Notes under the pieces: model-generated
The model's database searches: none
Seen by the model: the letters and a program-made list of their open reading frames with translations, nothing else
Told to the model about the DNA's origin: nothing
Assembly (NCBI RefSeq): GCF_017948595.1
Contig: NZ_JAGFBV010000008.1
Coordinates: 1 to 64,000 of the forward strand
Reading direction: 5' to 3'
Source: Flavobacterium geliluteum
Lineage (GTDB): Bacteria > Bacteroidota > Bacteroidia > Flavobacteriales > Flavobacteriaceae
DNA: 64,000 nucleotides
Position numbers and translations under genes: made by a program
Part shown: positions 37,846 to 46,672 of the stretch, one piece after another
Layout of the letters: each line of letters opens with the position of its first letter
How positions within the stretch are numbered: position 1 is the first letter of the stretch

Positions 37846-38640
37846 ATGACCAGAAAAGCCTTTTATATAGTAGTATTGATAAGTTTGTTTTTTACTTCTT
37901 GTATCCCTGTAAAAGATTTACATTATTTGCAGGATAAAAGTTCTTCGGGCGAACAAAATAACATAACGGCTGTAGAATCTAAGCCTTACAGGTTGCAAGC
38001 AAACGATGTTTTGAGTATCGATATAAAAGCGATTGATCCCAAATTAGTGGCTATCTTTTCTACCAATGCTTCTGAGCAATCTGCCGCAGGAAAAAGCGAG
38101 TCGAGTTTGTATTTTAATGGTTTTACAGTAGATGATCATGGCAATATCAGAATGCCAATTTTAGGAGAAATTAATGTTATTGGTTATACTCTTGAAGAGG
38201 TTCGCCTTAATATTGAGAAAAAATTATTAGAAGAATATTTTAAAAGTGAAGCTAATATTTTTGTAACCGTAAAGCTAGCAGGTTTTAGATATACCATAAA
38301 CGGAGAAGTCGCCAGTACAGGAACCAAAACACTGTTTCAGGAACACGTAAATGTGATGGAGGCTATCGCAAATGCTGGAGATATTACTACCGTAGGAAAT
38401 AGAAAAGCAGTTACGATAATTCGTCAGACGCCAACAGGTGTACAGATGCATGATATCGATTTGACAGATGTGAATGTAATGAAATCTCCTTATTATTATT
38501 TGCAGCCTAATGATTATATTTATATAAAACCATTGAAGCAAAAAACTTGGGGAACGGGTCAGACAGGGATACAATCTATAGGTACAGTTATTGCTTTATT
38601 GTCGCTGGCAACCACTGTTTATTTGATCCTAAAAAATTAA
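37846..38640 (+). CDS. Polysaccharide export outer-membrane lipoprotein (Wza/OPX type, short form)
   Basis: This 264-residue protein starts MTRKAFYIVVLISLFFTSC with lipobox Cys19; I prefer this ATG to one at 37792, which would put a hydrophilic extension before the signal. The polysaccharide export domain (YRLQANDVLSIDIKAIDPKL) is followed by an SLBB domain and a C-terminal membrane helix (IGTVIALLSLATTVYLIL). It forms the outer-membrane pore for capsule or exopolysaccharide and partners the kinase encoded next. A near-consensus -7 GATATTTG lies at 37821-37828. Confidence 0.88.
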   Translation: MTRKAFYIVVLISLFFTSCIPVKDLHYLQDKSSSGEQNNITAVESKPYRLQANDVLSIDIKAIDPKLVAIFSTNASEQSAAGKSESSLYFNGFTVDDHGNIRMPILGEINVIGYTLEEVRLNIEKKLLEEYFKSEANIFVTVKLAGFRYTINGEVASTGTKTLFQEHVNVMEAIANAGDITTVGNRKAVTIIRQTPTGVQMHDIDLTDVNVMKSPYYYLQPNDYIYIKPLKQKTWGTGQTGIQSIGTVIALLSLATTVYLILKN

Positions 38641-38655
38641 TACGAAGTTTAAAAG

Positions 38656-41097
38656 ATGTTAGATATAAAAGATTTTTCGATTTTTGAGAATCAATCAAAC
38701 TTTGATTTTAAAGGTTTTTTGTTCAAAATTGCCAGTTACTGGAAGCTATTTTTGATCAGTTTAATAATTGCTTTTGCAGTTGCTTATCAGGTAAATATTC
38801 GTAAAGAAAAAATTTACTCGATGCAAACTTTAATTTCGATCAAAGAAGAGAGCAATCCATTTTTTACCTCCAATACAAGTTTGGTATTCAATTGGGGAGG
38901 TATTTCTGATCAGGTAAACGGAATTTCTACCATATTACAATCTCGATCTCATAACGAGTTGGTAGTAAGTAAGCTACAGTTTTATATTGATTATCTTGAA
39001 AAAGGGAAATACAATTTTATAGATTCTTACGGCGCTGTTCCTTTTTATGTAGATATCGATAAGTCAAAAGGGCAACTGGTTAATACGCTTATTAAAATTA
39101 AATTTTTAACTGAAAATCAATACGAAATTCAAATTCCTTTTGAGAATAATTCTGTTTCATTAATTAATTACGCTACAAATTCTTATAGCAATACTGCTGT
39201 TCAACCAGGCGAAATTATAAAGCGCTACAAAGTTGGAGAACAAGTTTCGTTGCCTTTTCTAAATTGGAAATTGCAGATTAATGATGCTCCGGGAAATTAC
39301 AAAGGCAACGAATATTTTGTAAAATTTAATGATTTTGATGGAACTGTTTCCAGATACAAAGGTGTAAATGTAAACTCTGATGATAAGGGTGGATCTATCC
39401 TTACTTTGAGTATGCAGGGAACCAACAAATCCAGAATGGTAGCCTATTTGAATGCGACTGTAAAAATGCTGATCAAAATTCAGCTTGACGGGAAAAACCA
39501 GTTTGCAAACAATACCATCAGTTTTATTGACAGTACACTTGTGGCAATGGAATCTCAGCTGAAAGAAACTGGTAATGAGCTGAAATCTTTTAGACAAGGA
39601 AAAAACATTTATGATATAGAAGGTGGAGGGATCAAATTTTCGGATAAAATAGGTGATTTTGATACCGAAAAAGATTTGATAAGCAGAAAAATAGCGTACT
39701 GCAATTCCTTAAAGTCATATTTAAATAGTAGTGTTGATTACTCTAAATTACCGGCGCCATCTGTGGCGGGAATTGATGATCCTAATATCGTGGTTAATGT
39801 TGCAAAACTGATTAGCCTTTCGACACAACGATCAGAAATGGCGTATGCGGTAAAAAGTGATAAGATTTTTAAGGATTTTGATAATCAGATGATGGCTGTC
39901 AAAAATGTTTTATTAGAGAATATTTTATCAGCCAAATCCTCCCTGTTGTATGATTTGAACATGATTAATGCTAAAATAGGGCAGGCCGAAAACACGATTA
40001 GAAAACTTCCGGAAGAGCAACAGGAATTGCTGAAAATCAAAAGAAAATACGATTTAAATGATAATATTTACAGTGAATTTCTTCAAAAACGTAATGAAGC
40101 TGAAATTGTAAAAGCATCCAATTTATCAGATATTCATTTTATCGATCCTGCAAAAGATATTGGAGGAGGTTTAATTGGGCCTAAAACTTCTGTCAATTAT
40201 GTGTTGGCGCTATTTTTGGGGCTTTTGCTTCCGTTATTGTTTATTTTGGGAATTTTCTTTGTAAATAATTCGATTCAGAATACAGATGATATTAGTAAAT
40301 TGACTAAGATTCCTTTGTTGGGAGTTGTAGGTGTCAATAAAGGTTTTTTGAGTTTGGCAGTGTTTGATCAGCCAAAATCAGCGCTTTCAGAATCTTTTAG
40401 AACCATTCGCTCTTCGCTGCAATTTTTGTATAAAAAGCAGCAGCTCAGTGGCGCAAAAACTTTGATGATAACGTCCTCAATTAGTGGAGAAGGCAAAACT
40501 TTTTGTTCCATCAACATTGCTACTGTTTTTGCTTTAAGCGATAAAAAAACGGTTATTGTGGGTCTGGATTTGAGAAAACCAAGATTGGCGGACGAATTTA
40601 ATCTTACGAACCATGTTGGTGTTGTAAATTATCTGATTAAGCAAAAAACATTAGAGGAAATCACGAGTAAAACTGAAGTCCCGAATCTTGATGTTATCCT
40701 ATCAGGGCCTATCCCGCCTAATCCTTCAGAGCTTATCTTGTCAGATGCTATGGGTGAATTGATAAATGAGCTGAAGCAGAAATACGATTATATCATTTTA
40801 GATACGCCTCCAGTAGGATTGGTTTCTGATGCTTTGGAGTTAGCTCAATATAGTGACGTAACACTTTATATTGTAAGACAGAATTATACCAAAAAAGACA
40901 TGATCACGTTGTTGAATACACGTGTAAAGAGAGGAGAACTCAACAATATAAGTATTGTTTTGAATGGTTACGAGAATAAAGCAAAATATGGTGCTGCTTA
41001 TGGCTACGGTTATGGGTATGGAGCCTACAGCTATCATGACGAACCCGAAAAAGAGAATTTTATAAAAGAATTTTTCTCAAAATTTAAAAGAAAATAA
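38656..41097 (+). CDS. Wzc-type polysaccharide co-polymerase and tyrosine autokinase
   Basis: This 813-residue protein has a Wzz-like N-terminal domain with a membrane segment near 30-45, a long periplasmic coiled-coil region with the GNVR-like end, and a second membrane segment near 515-540. The cytosolic BY-kinase domain has Walker A ISGEGKT (Lys614), Walker A' VGLDLRKPR and Walker B IILDTPP (Asp716). A Tyr-rich tail (about YGYGYGYGAYSY) is the autophosphorylation cluster. It controls chain length and export with the OPX lipoprotein 16 bases upstream. Confidence 0.94.
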   Translation: MLDIKDFSIFENQSNFDFKGFLFKIASYWKLFLISLIIAFAVAYQVNIRKEKIYSMQTLISIKEESNPFFTSNTSLVFNWGGISDQVNGISTILQSRSHNELVVSKLQFYIDYLEKGKYNFIDSYGAVPFYVDIDKSKGQLVNTLIKIKFLTENQYEIQIPFENNSVSLINYATNSYSNTAVQPGEIIKRYKVGEQVSLPFLNWKLQINDAPGNYKGNEYFVKFNDFDGTVSRYKGVNVNSDDKGGSILTLSMQGTNKSRMVAYLNATVKMLIKIQLDGKNQFANNTISFIDSTLVAMESQLKETGNELKSFRQGKNIYDIEGGGIKFSDKIGDFDTEKDLISRKIAYCNSLKSYLNSSVDYSKLPAPSVAGIDDPNIVVNVAKLISLSTQRSEMAYAVKSDKIFKDFDNQMMAVKNVLLENILSAKSSLLYDLNMINAKIGQAENTIRKLPEEQQELLKIKRKYDLNDNIYSEFLQKRNEAEIVKASNLSDIHFIDPAKDIGGGLIGPKTSVNYVLALFLGLLLPLLFILGIFFVNNSIQNTDDISKLTKIPLLGVVGVNKGFLSLAVFDQPKSALSESFRTIRSSLQFLYKKQQLSGAKTLMITSSISGEGKTFCSINIATVFALSDKKTVIVGLDLRKPRLADEFNLTNHVGVVNYLIKQKTLEEITSKTEVPNLDVILSGPIPPNPSELILSDAMGELINELKQKYDYIILDTPPVGLVSDALELAQYSDVTLYIVRQNYTKKDMITLLNTRVKRGELNNISIVLNGYENKAKYGAAYGYGYGYGAYSYHDEPEKENFIKEFFSKFKRK

Positions 41098-41107
41098 GCT
41101 GCGCCTA

Positions 41108-42091
41108 ATGGAAAAAACTATTCAAAATACAGTTTTAATCACTGGCGGCGCTGGTTTTATTGGCTCAAATCTAACGGAATATTTTTTAGCATCTGGTTGG
41201 AAAGTGATTGGTTTGGATAATTTCTCGACAGGACACAGACATAATGTTACAGACTTTTTAAGTAATCAAAATTATAAGTTGATCGAAGGTGATATTCGTA
41301 ATATTGAAGATTGTAATTTGGCAGTAGAAGGTGTCGATTATGTGTTACATCAAGCTGCTTTAGGATCTGTGCCAAGATCTATAAACGATCCAATCACCAC
41401 AAATGATGTCAATGTTTCTGGGTTTTTGAATATGTTGGTGGCGGCTCGTGATGCCAGAATAAAACGTTTTGTGTATGCCGCTAGTTCATCAACTTACGGA
41501 GATTCTGAAGGATTGCCAAAAGTAGAAGAGGTTATTGGTAAACCTTTATCGCCTTACGCTATTACAAAATATGTAAACGAAATGTATGCTGAGATTTTTA
41601 GTAAAACGTATGGATTAGAAACGATTGGTTTGCGTTATTTTAATGTTTTTGGGAGGAAACAAGATCCAAAAGGAGCCTACGCTGCGGTAATTCCTAAGTT
41701 TGTTACCCAATTGATGCATTATGAAAGTCCGGTAATAAATGGCGATGGGAATTATTCACGCGATTTTACTTATATCGACAATGTTATTCAAATGAATTAT
41801 TTGGCGCTTACAAGTCAAAATCCCGAAGCAATGAATACGGTTTATAATACAGCATTTGGAGATCGAAATACGCTAAATGATTTGGTGAAATGTTTAAAAC
41901 AATACTTATCAGAACTAGATCCAAAAATTGCCGATGTCGAAGTTGTTTATGGAGTCAACAGAGCTGGAGACATTCCGCATTCATTAGCAAGTATTCAAAA
42001 AGCAAAGAATTTGCTGGGGTATGATCCTAAATATTCATTACAAGCAGGTTTAAAAGAAGCGGTGACTTGGTATTGGAACAATTTGAAATAA
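41108..42091 (+). CDS. UDP-N-acetylhexosamine C4-epimerase-like SDR (WbpP/TviC type)
   Basis: This 327-residue extended SDR has TGGAGFIGSN near the N terminus, the Ser-Ser-Thr-Tyr-Gly segment (AASSSTYGDS) and the active-site YAITKYVNE. The sequence style (GHRHNV, NDVNVSGFLNML, FGRKQDPKGAYAAVIPKF) follows WbpP/TviC/Gne, which interconvert UDP-GlcNAc and UDP-GalNAc or their uronates. A TviB/WbpO-type dehydrogenase lies at 44329-45642, which together could make UDP-GalNAcA. UDP-glucuronate 4-epimerase is a less likely alternative. Confidence 0.82.
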   Translation: MEKTIQNTVLITGGAGFIGSNLTEYFLASGWKVIGLDNFSTGHRHNVTDFLSNQNYKLIEGDIRNIEDCNLAVEGVDYVLHQAALGSVPRSINDPITTNDVNVSGFLNMLVAARDARIKRFVYAASSSTYGDSEGLPKVEEVIGKPLSPYAITKYVNEMYAEIFSKTYGLETIGLRYFNVFGRKQDPKGAYAAVIPKFVTQLMHYESPVINGDGNYSRDFTYIDNVIQMNYLALTSQNPEAMNTVYNTAFGDRNTLNDLVKCLKQYLSELDPKIADVEVVYGVNRAGDIPHSLASIQKAKNLLGYDPKYSLQAGLKEAVTWYWNNLK

Positions 42092-42116
42092 AGTAAAAGA
42101 AGAAAATTTTAATTAA

Positions 42117-43508
42117 ATGAAAATTACAAAAATTTGTTGCATAGGAGCAGGATATGTTGGTGGACCAACTATGGCCGTAATTGCACAAAAATGCCCGCAT
42201 ATTCAGGTGACAGTCGTTGATTTGAATGTAGATAGAATTAATGCATGGAATGATCCCAATACAGATAATATACCAATTTATGAGCCAGGCCTTTCTGAAA
42301 TTGTAGCTGAGGCAAGAGGACGCAATCTTTTCTTTTCTAATAATGTAGAAAAAGCAATTGATGAAGCTCAAGTGATTTTTATTTCGGTAAATACACCAAC
42401 AAAAACATACGGCAAAGGAAAAGGTATGGCCGCTGACTTAAAATATATTGAGTTATGTGCCAGACAAATTGCTAAAATTGCCAAAGAGAACAAAATTGTG
42501 GTTGAAAAATCGACATTACCAGTTCGTACGGCCGAAGCCATAAAAAGTATTTTAGACAATACAGGAAACGGTGTTCAGTTTCAGATTTTGTCAAACCCGG
42601 AGTTTTTGGCAGAAGGTACAGCTGTAACAGATTTATTAGATCCGGATCGAATTTTAATAGGTGGCGATACCACGCCAGAGGGAGAAAAAGCGATTAATGC
42701 TTTGGTAGAAGTATATTCAAATTGGGTAGAGAAAGATAAAATCCTAACCACCAATGTTTGGTCATCAGAATTATCAAAGCTTACAGCAAATGCATTTTTG
42801 GCACAAAGAATTTCCTCTATAAATGCCATGTCTGAATTGTGTGAAAAAACCGGTGCAGATGTAAATGAAGTGGCCAGAGCTATCGGTATGGATAGTCGAA
42901 TTGGTTCTAAATTCCTGAAATCATCTGTTGGATTTGGAGGTTCTTGTTTTCAAAAAGATATTTTAAATTTAGTGTATATCGCCAAATCCTATGGGCTGAG
43001 CGAAGTGGCAGATTATTGGGAACAAGTGATTATTATGAATGATCATCAAAAAAGAAGGTTTTCTAATAAAATTGTTCAGACATTGTACAATACTGTTGCC
43101 GATAAAAAAATTACTTTTTTAGGATGGGCTTTCAAAAAAGACACCAACGATACACGTGAGTCTGCGGCCATATATGTGGCAGATGATTTGATTAATGAAC
43201 AGGCAAAAATTTCGGTTTATGATCCAAAGGTTTCCAGAAGCAAAATGCTGTCTGATTTGGATTATTTAGCCACCCGATCTTCTACCGAAAACGAAAACTT
43301 GGTTCAGGTTTTTGATGATGCTTATGCTGCTTGCAATAATGCTCATGCGGTTGCCATACTTACAGAGTGGGACGAGTTTAAAACATACGACTGGAAAAAA
43401 ATATATGATTCGATGCAAAAACCAGCTTTTGTTTTTGATGGAAGAAATATTTTAGATAAAAAAGAAATGGAAGCTATTGGTTTTGTATACCAAGGTATCG
43501 GTTCTTAA
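42117..43508 (+). CDS. ugd: UDP-glucose 6-dehydrogenase, eukaryotic-type subgroup
   Basis: This 463-residue protein has the NAD site [15 protein letters not shown] and the catalytic Cys277 in [17 protein letters not shown]. The GGPTMAVIA and INAWND pattern and the length match the animal/plant-like UGDH class that also occurs in Bacteroidota. It oxidises UDP-glucose to UDP-glucuronate for polymer synthesis. It differs clearly from the second nucleotide-sugar dehydrogenase at 44329-45642. It lies 25 bases after the epimerase. Confidence 0.92.
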   Translation: MKITKICCIGAGYVGGPTMAVIAQKCPHIQVTVVDLNVDRINAWNDPNTDNIPIYEPGLSEIVAEARGRNLFFSNNVEKAIDEAQVIFISVNTPTKTYGKGKGMAADLKYIELCARQIAKIAKENKIVVEKSTLPVRTAEAIKSILDNTGNGVQFQILSNPEFLAEGTAVTDLLDPDRILIGGDTTPEGEKAINALVEVYSNWVEKDKILTTNVWSSELSKLTANAFLAQRISSINAMSELCEKTGADVNEVARAIGMDSRIGSKFLKSSVGFGGSCFQKDILNLVYIAKSYGLSEVADYWEQVIIMNDHQKRRFSNKIVQTLYNTVADKKITFLGWAFKKDTNDTRESAAIYVADDLINEQAKISVYDPKVSRSKMLSDLDYLATRSSTENENLVQVFDDAYAACNNAHAVAILTEWDEFKTYDWKKIYDSMQKPAFVFDGRNILDKKEMEAIGFVYQGIGS

Positions 43509-43585
43509 AATAGAAGTATATTGATTAAAATTTAATTGGTAAGGAAATAGGTATTAGTAGAAATTTTATTTCAATATTAAAGAAT

Positions 43586-44050
43586 ATGAGTTGGTATGTG
43601 GTTTATACAAAACCCAAATGGGAAAAAAAAGTTGCAGAAAAATTAAATCAAATTGGGATTGAGTGTTACTGTCCGATGATTACCCTGATAAAACAGTGGT
43701 CAGACAGAAAAAAGAAGGTCGAAGTTCCTCTTTTTAACTCCTATGTATTTGTAAAGTTAGAAGATGTTGATCGTAATGCTGTTTTTCAGATTGCGGGAGT
43801 AATTAGGTACTTGTTTTGGTTGGGTAAGCCCGCTATTGTTCGTGATGATGAAATTGATATTATCAAAAAAAGTATCGCGGTTTCAGATGGACATGATATT
43901 GTAGTTGAATCACATAAAGTGGGTGACAAAATCAAATTAGAATCAGGTGTTTTTAGTAATCAGGAAGCAACAATACAAGAGATTTCAAAAACACATTATA
44001 TATTAGTTTTAGAGTCTTTGGGATGTGTTTTAAAAATAAAACATAAATAA
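43586..44050 (+). CDS. UpxY/RfaH-like NusG-family transcription antiterminator
   Basis: This 154-residue protein has an N-terminal NGN domain (SWYVVYTKPKWEKKVAEKLN, then CYCPMITLIKQWSDRKKKVE and PLFNSYVFVKL) and a C-terminal KOW domain (VGDKIKLESGVFSNQEATIQ). Specialised NusG paralogues of this type (UpxY in Bacteroides, RfaH, LoaP) let polymerase read through long surface-glycan operons. It is followed by a strong terminator, then a new promoter and a leader with an ops-like motif. It may act on that leader, an inference from position. Confidence 0.9.
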   Translation: MSWYVVYTKPKWEKKVAEKLNQIGIECYCPMITLIKQWSDRKKKVEVPLFNSYVFVKLEDVDRNAVFQIAGVIRYLFWLGKPAIVRDDEIDIIKKSIAVSDGHDIVVESHKVGDKIKLESGVFSNQEATIQEISKTHYILVLESLGCVLKIKHK

Positions 44051-44086
44051 AAGTTCTGTTTTTTTTAAAGTCTTAGTAATTAGTTA

Positions 44087-44139
44087 AATAAAGTTTAAAA
44101 TTCGCTAAATAGTGCGATTTTTAAACTTTATTCTTTTTT
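44087..44139 (+). terminator. Strong Rho-independent terminator after the antiterminator gene
   Basis: A 19-base stem with one mismatch (44087-44105 with 44114-44132) encloses an 8-base loop and is followed by C and six T. It separates the first polysaccharide transcript from the second, or is a target for read-through by the antiterminator. Confidence 0.88.
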
Positions 44140-44230
44140 AAAGAAAAGCGCTACTGTTTGATTAGTAAAGACTTGGTGTTGTATAGGTATTTGCGATTTT
44201 ATATCTTTTGAAGAAGTACGGAAAACCATA

Positions 44231-44261
44231 TTGAATAAATTGAGTTAATATGTTATATTTG
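44231..44261 (+). promoter_or_regulatory. Promoter of the second polysaccharide transcription unit
   Basis: TTG at 44231-44233, 20 bases, and TATATTTG at 44254-44261 match the Bacteroidota consensus. Transcription should start near 44267 and give a ~60-base leader. Confidence 0.8.
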
Positions 44262-44281
44262 CCAAAAAGGAATTCGCGGTA

Positions 44282-44321
44282 TCTGTGTCAAATAAATGTG
44301 ACTCAGAGGGGCGAAGCCGTG
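44282..44321 (+). promoter_or_regulatory. Leader hairpin plus ops-like motif
   Basis: 44282-44290 pairs with 44299-44307 (8 of 9 pairs, one T-T mismatch) around an 8-base loop. Two bases later comes GGGGCGAAGCCGTG (starting 44308), which shares GGCG and CGTG with the RfaH recruitment site ops (GGCGGTAGCGTG), 8 of 12 positions. It lies in the predicted leader of the operon directly after an antiterminator gene. Function is inferred only. Confidence 0.45.
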
Positions 44322-44328
44322 AACTGTA

Positions 44329-45642
44329 ATGAACAAAATAGATATAAAATCAAATAAAATAGACGAAAACATAAAGATAGCAGTCATAGGACTTGGTTAT
44401 GTTGGTTTGCCTTTGGCTCGACTATTTGCTACAAAATATAGTGTCATAGGATTTGATATTAATGAGTCAAGAGTTGCTTCTTTAAAATCGGGTACAGATA
44501 CTACCTTAGAAGTAGATGATGAGACTTTACAAAAAGTTCTTGTTTTAGAGCCTTCTGAAAATATCGGATTGTATTGTTCTTCAAATATTCAAGATATTTC
44601 AGAGTGTAATTATTTTGTAATCACAGTTCCAACTCCGGTTGATAAAAATAATCGACCCGATTTGACTCCTTTGTATAAATCCAGCGAATCAGTAGGAAAA
44701 GTGCTGAAAAAAGGCGATATTGTCATCTATGAATCAACAGTTTATCCAGGTGTTACAGAAGAGGAGTGTGTTCCCGTTTTAGAAAGAGTTTCAGGATTAA
44801 AGTTTAACGAAGACTTTTTTGCAGGATATTCCCCAGAAAGAATAAATCCGGGCGACAAAGAGCATACTGTAGAGAAAATTTTAAAAGTTACATCGGGTTC
44901 AACTCCGGAGATCGGTCAAAAAGTAGATGCCCTTTATAAATCGGTTATCACAGCAGGGACGCATTTGGCACCAACTATTAAGGTGGCTGAGGCTGCAAAA
45001 GTCATTGAAAATTCTCAAAGAGATATCAATATTGCTTTTGTAAATGAATTGGCTAAAATATTTAATCTGATGGATATTGATACACATGATGTGTTGACAG
45101 CAGCTGCTACCAAATGGAACTTCTTACCCTTTAAGCCGGGTTTGGTTGGAGGACATTGTATAGGGGTTGATCCTTATTATTTGGCTCAGAGAGCACAAGA
45201 ATTTGGGTATCATCCAGAAATAATACTCGCAGGAAGACGTTTGAATGATAGTATGGGCGAATATGTTGCCTCTCAGATTGTAAAATTGATGATTAAAAAA
45301 GGTATTTCTGTCAATGGTGCAAACCTTTTGATGTTGGGAATTACTTTTAAAGAAAATTGTCCAGATGTAAGAAATACTAAAATAGTAGATGTTGTAAAAG
45401 CATTGTCTGAATATGGAATTTCGGTAACGGTTTACGATCCTTTGGCTAATGTTGAAGAAGTCAAAAAAGAATACAAGTTGCAAACTATTGATGTATTAAG
45501 TGATACTAAATATGACGCCATTGTTTTAGGAGTTGCTCATAAGGAGTTTCTGGATTTGGATTTTTCAAGTTTGCAAAACGAAAAAAGCTTATTATATGAT
45601 GTCAAAGGAGTTTTAGGCTCTCTGGCTGATAACAGATTATAA
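44329..45642 (+). CDS. UDP-N-acetylhexosamine 6-dehydrogenase (WbpO/TviB/WbpA type)
   Basis: This 437-residue nucleotide-sugar dehydrogenase has IAVIGLGYVGLPLARLFA, the conserved KAAEAAKVIENSQRDINIAF-like segment and the catalytic Cys277 in GGHCIGVDPYYLAQRA. The GGHCIGVDPYY form is typical of the WecC/WbpA/TviB group acting on UDP-GlcNAc, UDP-GalNAc or UDP-ManNAc, unlike the UGDH at 42117. It likely makes an N-acetylhexosaminuronic acid. It is the first gene of the second unit, with mannose-1-phosphate guanylyltransferase 16 bases later. Confidence 0.88.
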   Translation: MNKIDIKSNKIDENIKIAVIGLGYVGLPLARLFATKYSVIGFDINESRVASLKSGTDTTLEVDDETLQKVLVLEPSENIGLYCSSNIQDISECNYFVITVPTPVDKNNRPDLTPLYKSSESVGKVLKKGDIVIYESTVYPGVTEEECVPVLERVSGLKFNEDFFAGYSPERINPGDKEHTVEKILKVTSGSTPEIGQKVDALYKSVITAGTHLAPTIKVAEAAKVIENSQRDINIAFVNELAKIFNLMDIDTHDVLTAAATKWNFLPFKPGLVGGHCIGVDPYYLAQRAQEFGYHPEIILAGRRLNDSMGEYVASQIVKLMIKKGISVNGANLLMLGITFKENCPDVRNTKIVDVVKALSEYGISVTVYDPLANVEEVKKEYKLQTIDVLSDTKYDAIVLGVAHKEFLDLDFSSLQNEKSLLYDVKGVLGSLADNRL

Positions 45643-45658
45643 TTCAAAAAAAATAAAA

Positions 45659-46660
45659 ATGGATAACGCAATTATACATGTTATTTTAACAGGAGGTATT
45701 GGTAGCAGATTATGGCCGCTTTCTAGAAAGAGTCAACCAAAGCAATATCTGGAAATATTTGAAGGGAAATCTTTATTTGAGATGACTGTAGATCGCAACA
45801 GAAGTCTTGCAGATAAGGTTATGGTTGTGGGTAATAATGATAACTGCCATTTAAGTGAAAGAGTATTCGATAAATCAAGTACTTCTTTTATCAATATTGT
45901 AGAATCAACGCCAAGAAATACAGCTGCTGCAATTGCTTTTGCTGCTTTTGCATCCAATCCTGATGATGTTTTAATTGTTACTCCATCTGATCATATTATT
46001 GAAAAAATGGATCAATATAATGAGGCAATCAGTGAGGCCATTTCTAAAGCAAATCAAGGTTTTATTGTAACTTTCGGAATTGTTCCAACCAAACCAGAAA
46101 CAGGTTATGGCTACATAGAGGCAAAAGGTGATAATGTGGTTTCCTTTCGCGAAAAGCCAAATAAAGTGACTGCAAAAGAGTTTATTGCAAAAGGCAATTT
46201 TTTATGGAATAGTGGAATGTTTTGTTTTAAAGCTGGAGTACTTCTAGAAGAACTGAAGCAATTTCAGCTCGATGTATATGAAAAATCTAAAAAAGCTTGG
46301 GAAGATAGTGCCAATGGTAAGTTAGATTTAGATTTATCTTTAGAAATTCCTTCTATCAGTATCGATTATGCTGTAATGGAGCGAAGTAAAAAAATTAAAG
46401 TAGTCCCAGCCTCATTTTCATGGTCAGATCTTGGGTCTTTCGAATCTGTTTATGATTATTTGGTTGCTAACGGTCATCCAGTAGATAAAAACGGAAATAT
46501 GGTCATAGGATGTGATACACACACTTCTTTTTTAGGGTTGAAAAACACAATTTTTGTTGCAACGACTAATGCCAATTTAATTTTACAAAAAGAAAATTCG
46601 CAAGATGTAAAAGATTTATATTCGGAATTAGAACGTCAAAATTCTGAATTATTAAATTAA
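45659..46660 (+). CDS. manC: Mannose-1-phosphate guanylyltransferase
   Basis: This 333-residue protein has the nucleotidyltransferase motif LTGGIGSRLWPLSRKSQPKQ, the VTPSDHII loop, PETGYGYIEA, FREKPNK and SIDYAVMERS. These are the GDP-mannose pyrophosphorylase signatures. It lacks the fused phosphomannose isomerase domain of long ManC proteins. It would make GDP-mannose from mannose-1-phosphate; the phosphomannomutase and later GDP-mannose enzymes are not in the window. Confidence 0.9.
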   Translation: MDNAIIHVILTGGIGSRLWPLSRKSQPKQYLEIFEGKSLFEMTVDRNRSLADKVMVVGNNDNCHLSERVFDKSSTSFINIVESTPRNTAAAIAFAAFASNPDDVLIVTPSDHIIEKMDQYNEAISEAISKANQGFIVTFGIVPTKPETGYGYIEAKGDNVVSFREKPNKVTAKEFIAKGNFLWNSGMFCFKAGVLLEELKQFQLDVYEKSKKAWEDSANGKLDLDLSLEIPSISIDYAVMERSKKIKVVPASFSWSDLGSFESVYDYLVANGHPVDKNGNMVIGCDTHTSFLGLKNTIFVATTNANLILQKENSQDVKDLYSELERQNSELLN

Positions 46661-46672
46661 TTTAAATTTAAA

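Noticed and set aside
40980..41035. Repeated Tyr-Gly codons as a tandem DNA repeat
   Set aside because: This is the normal Tyr-rich phosphorylation tail of a Wzc kinase.
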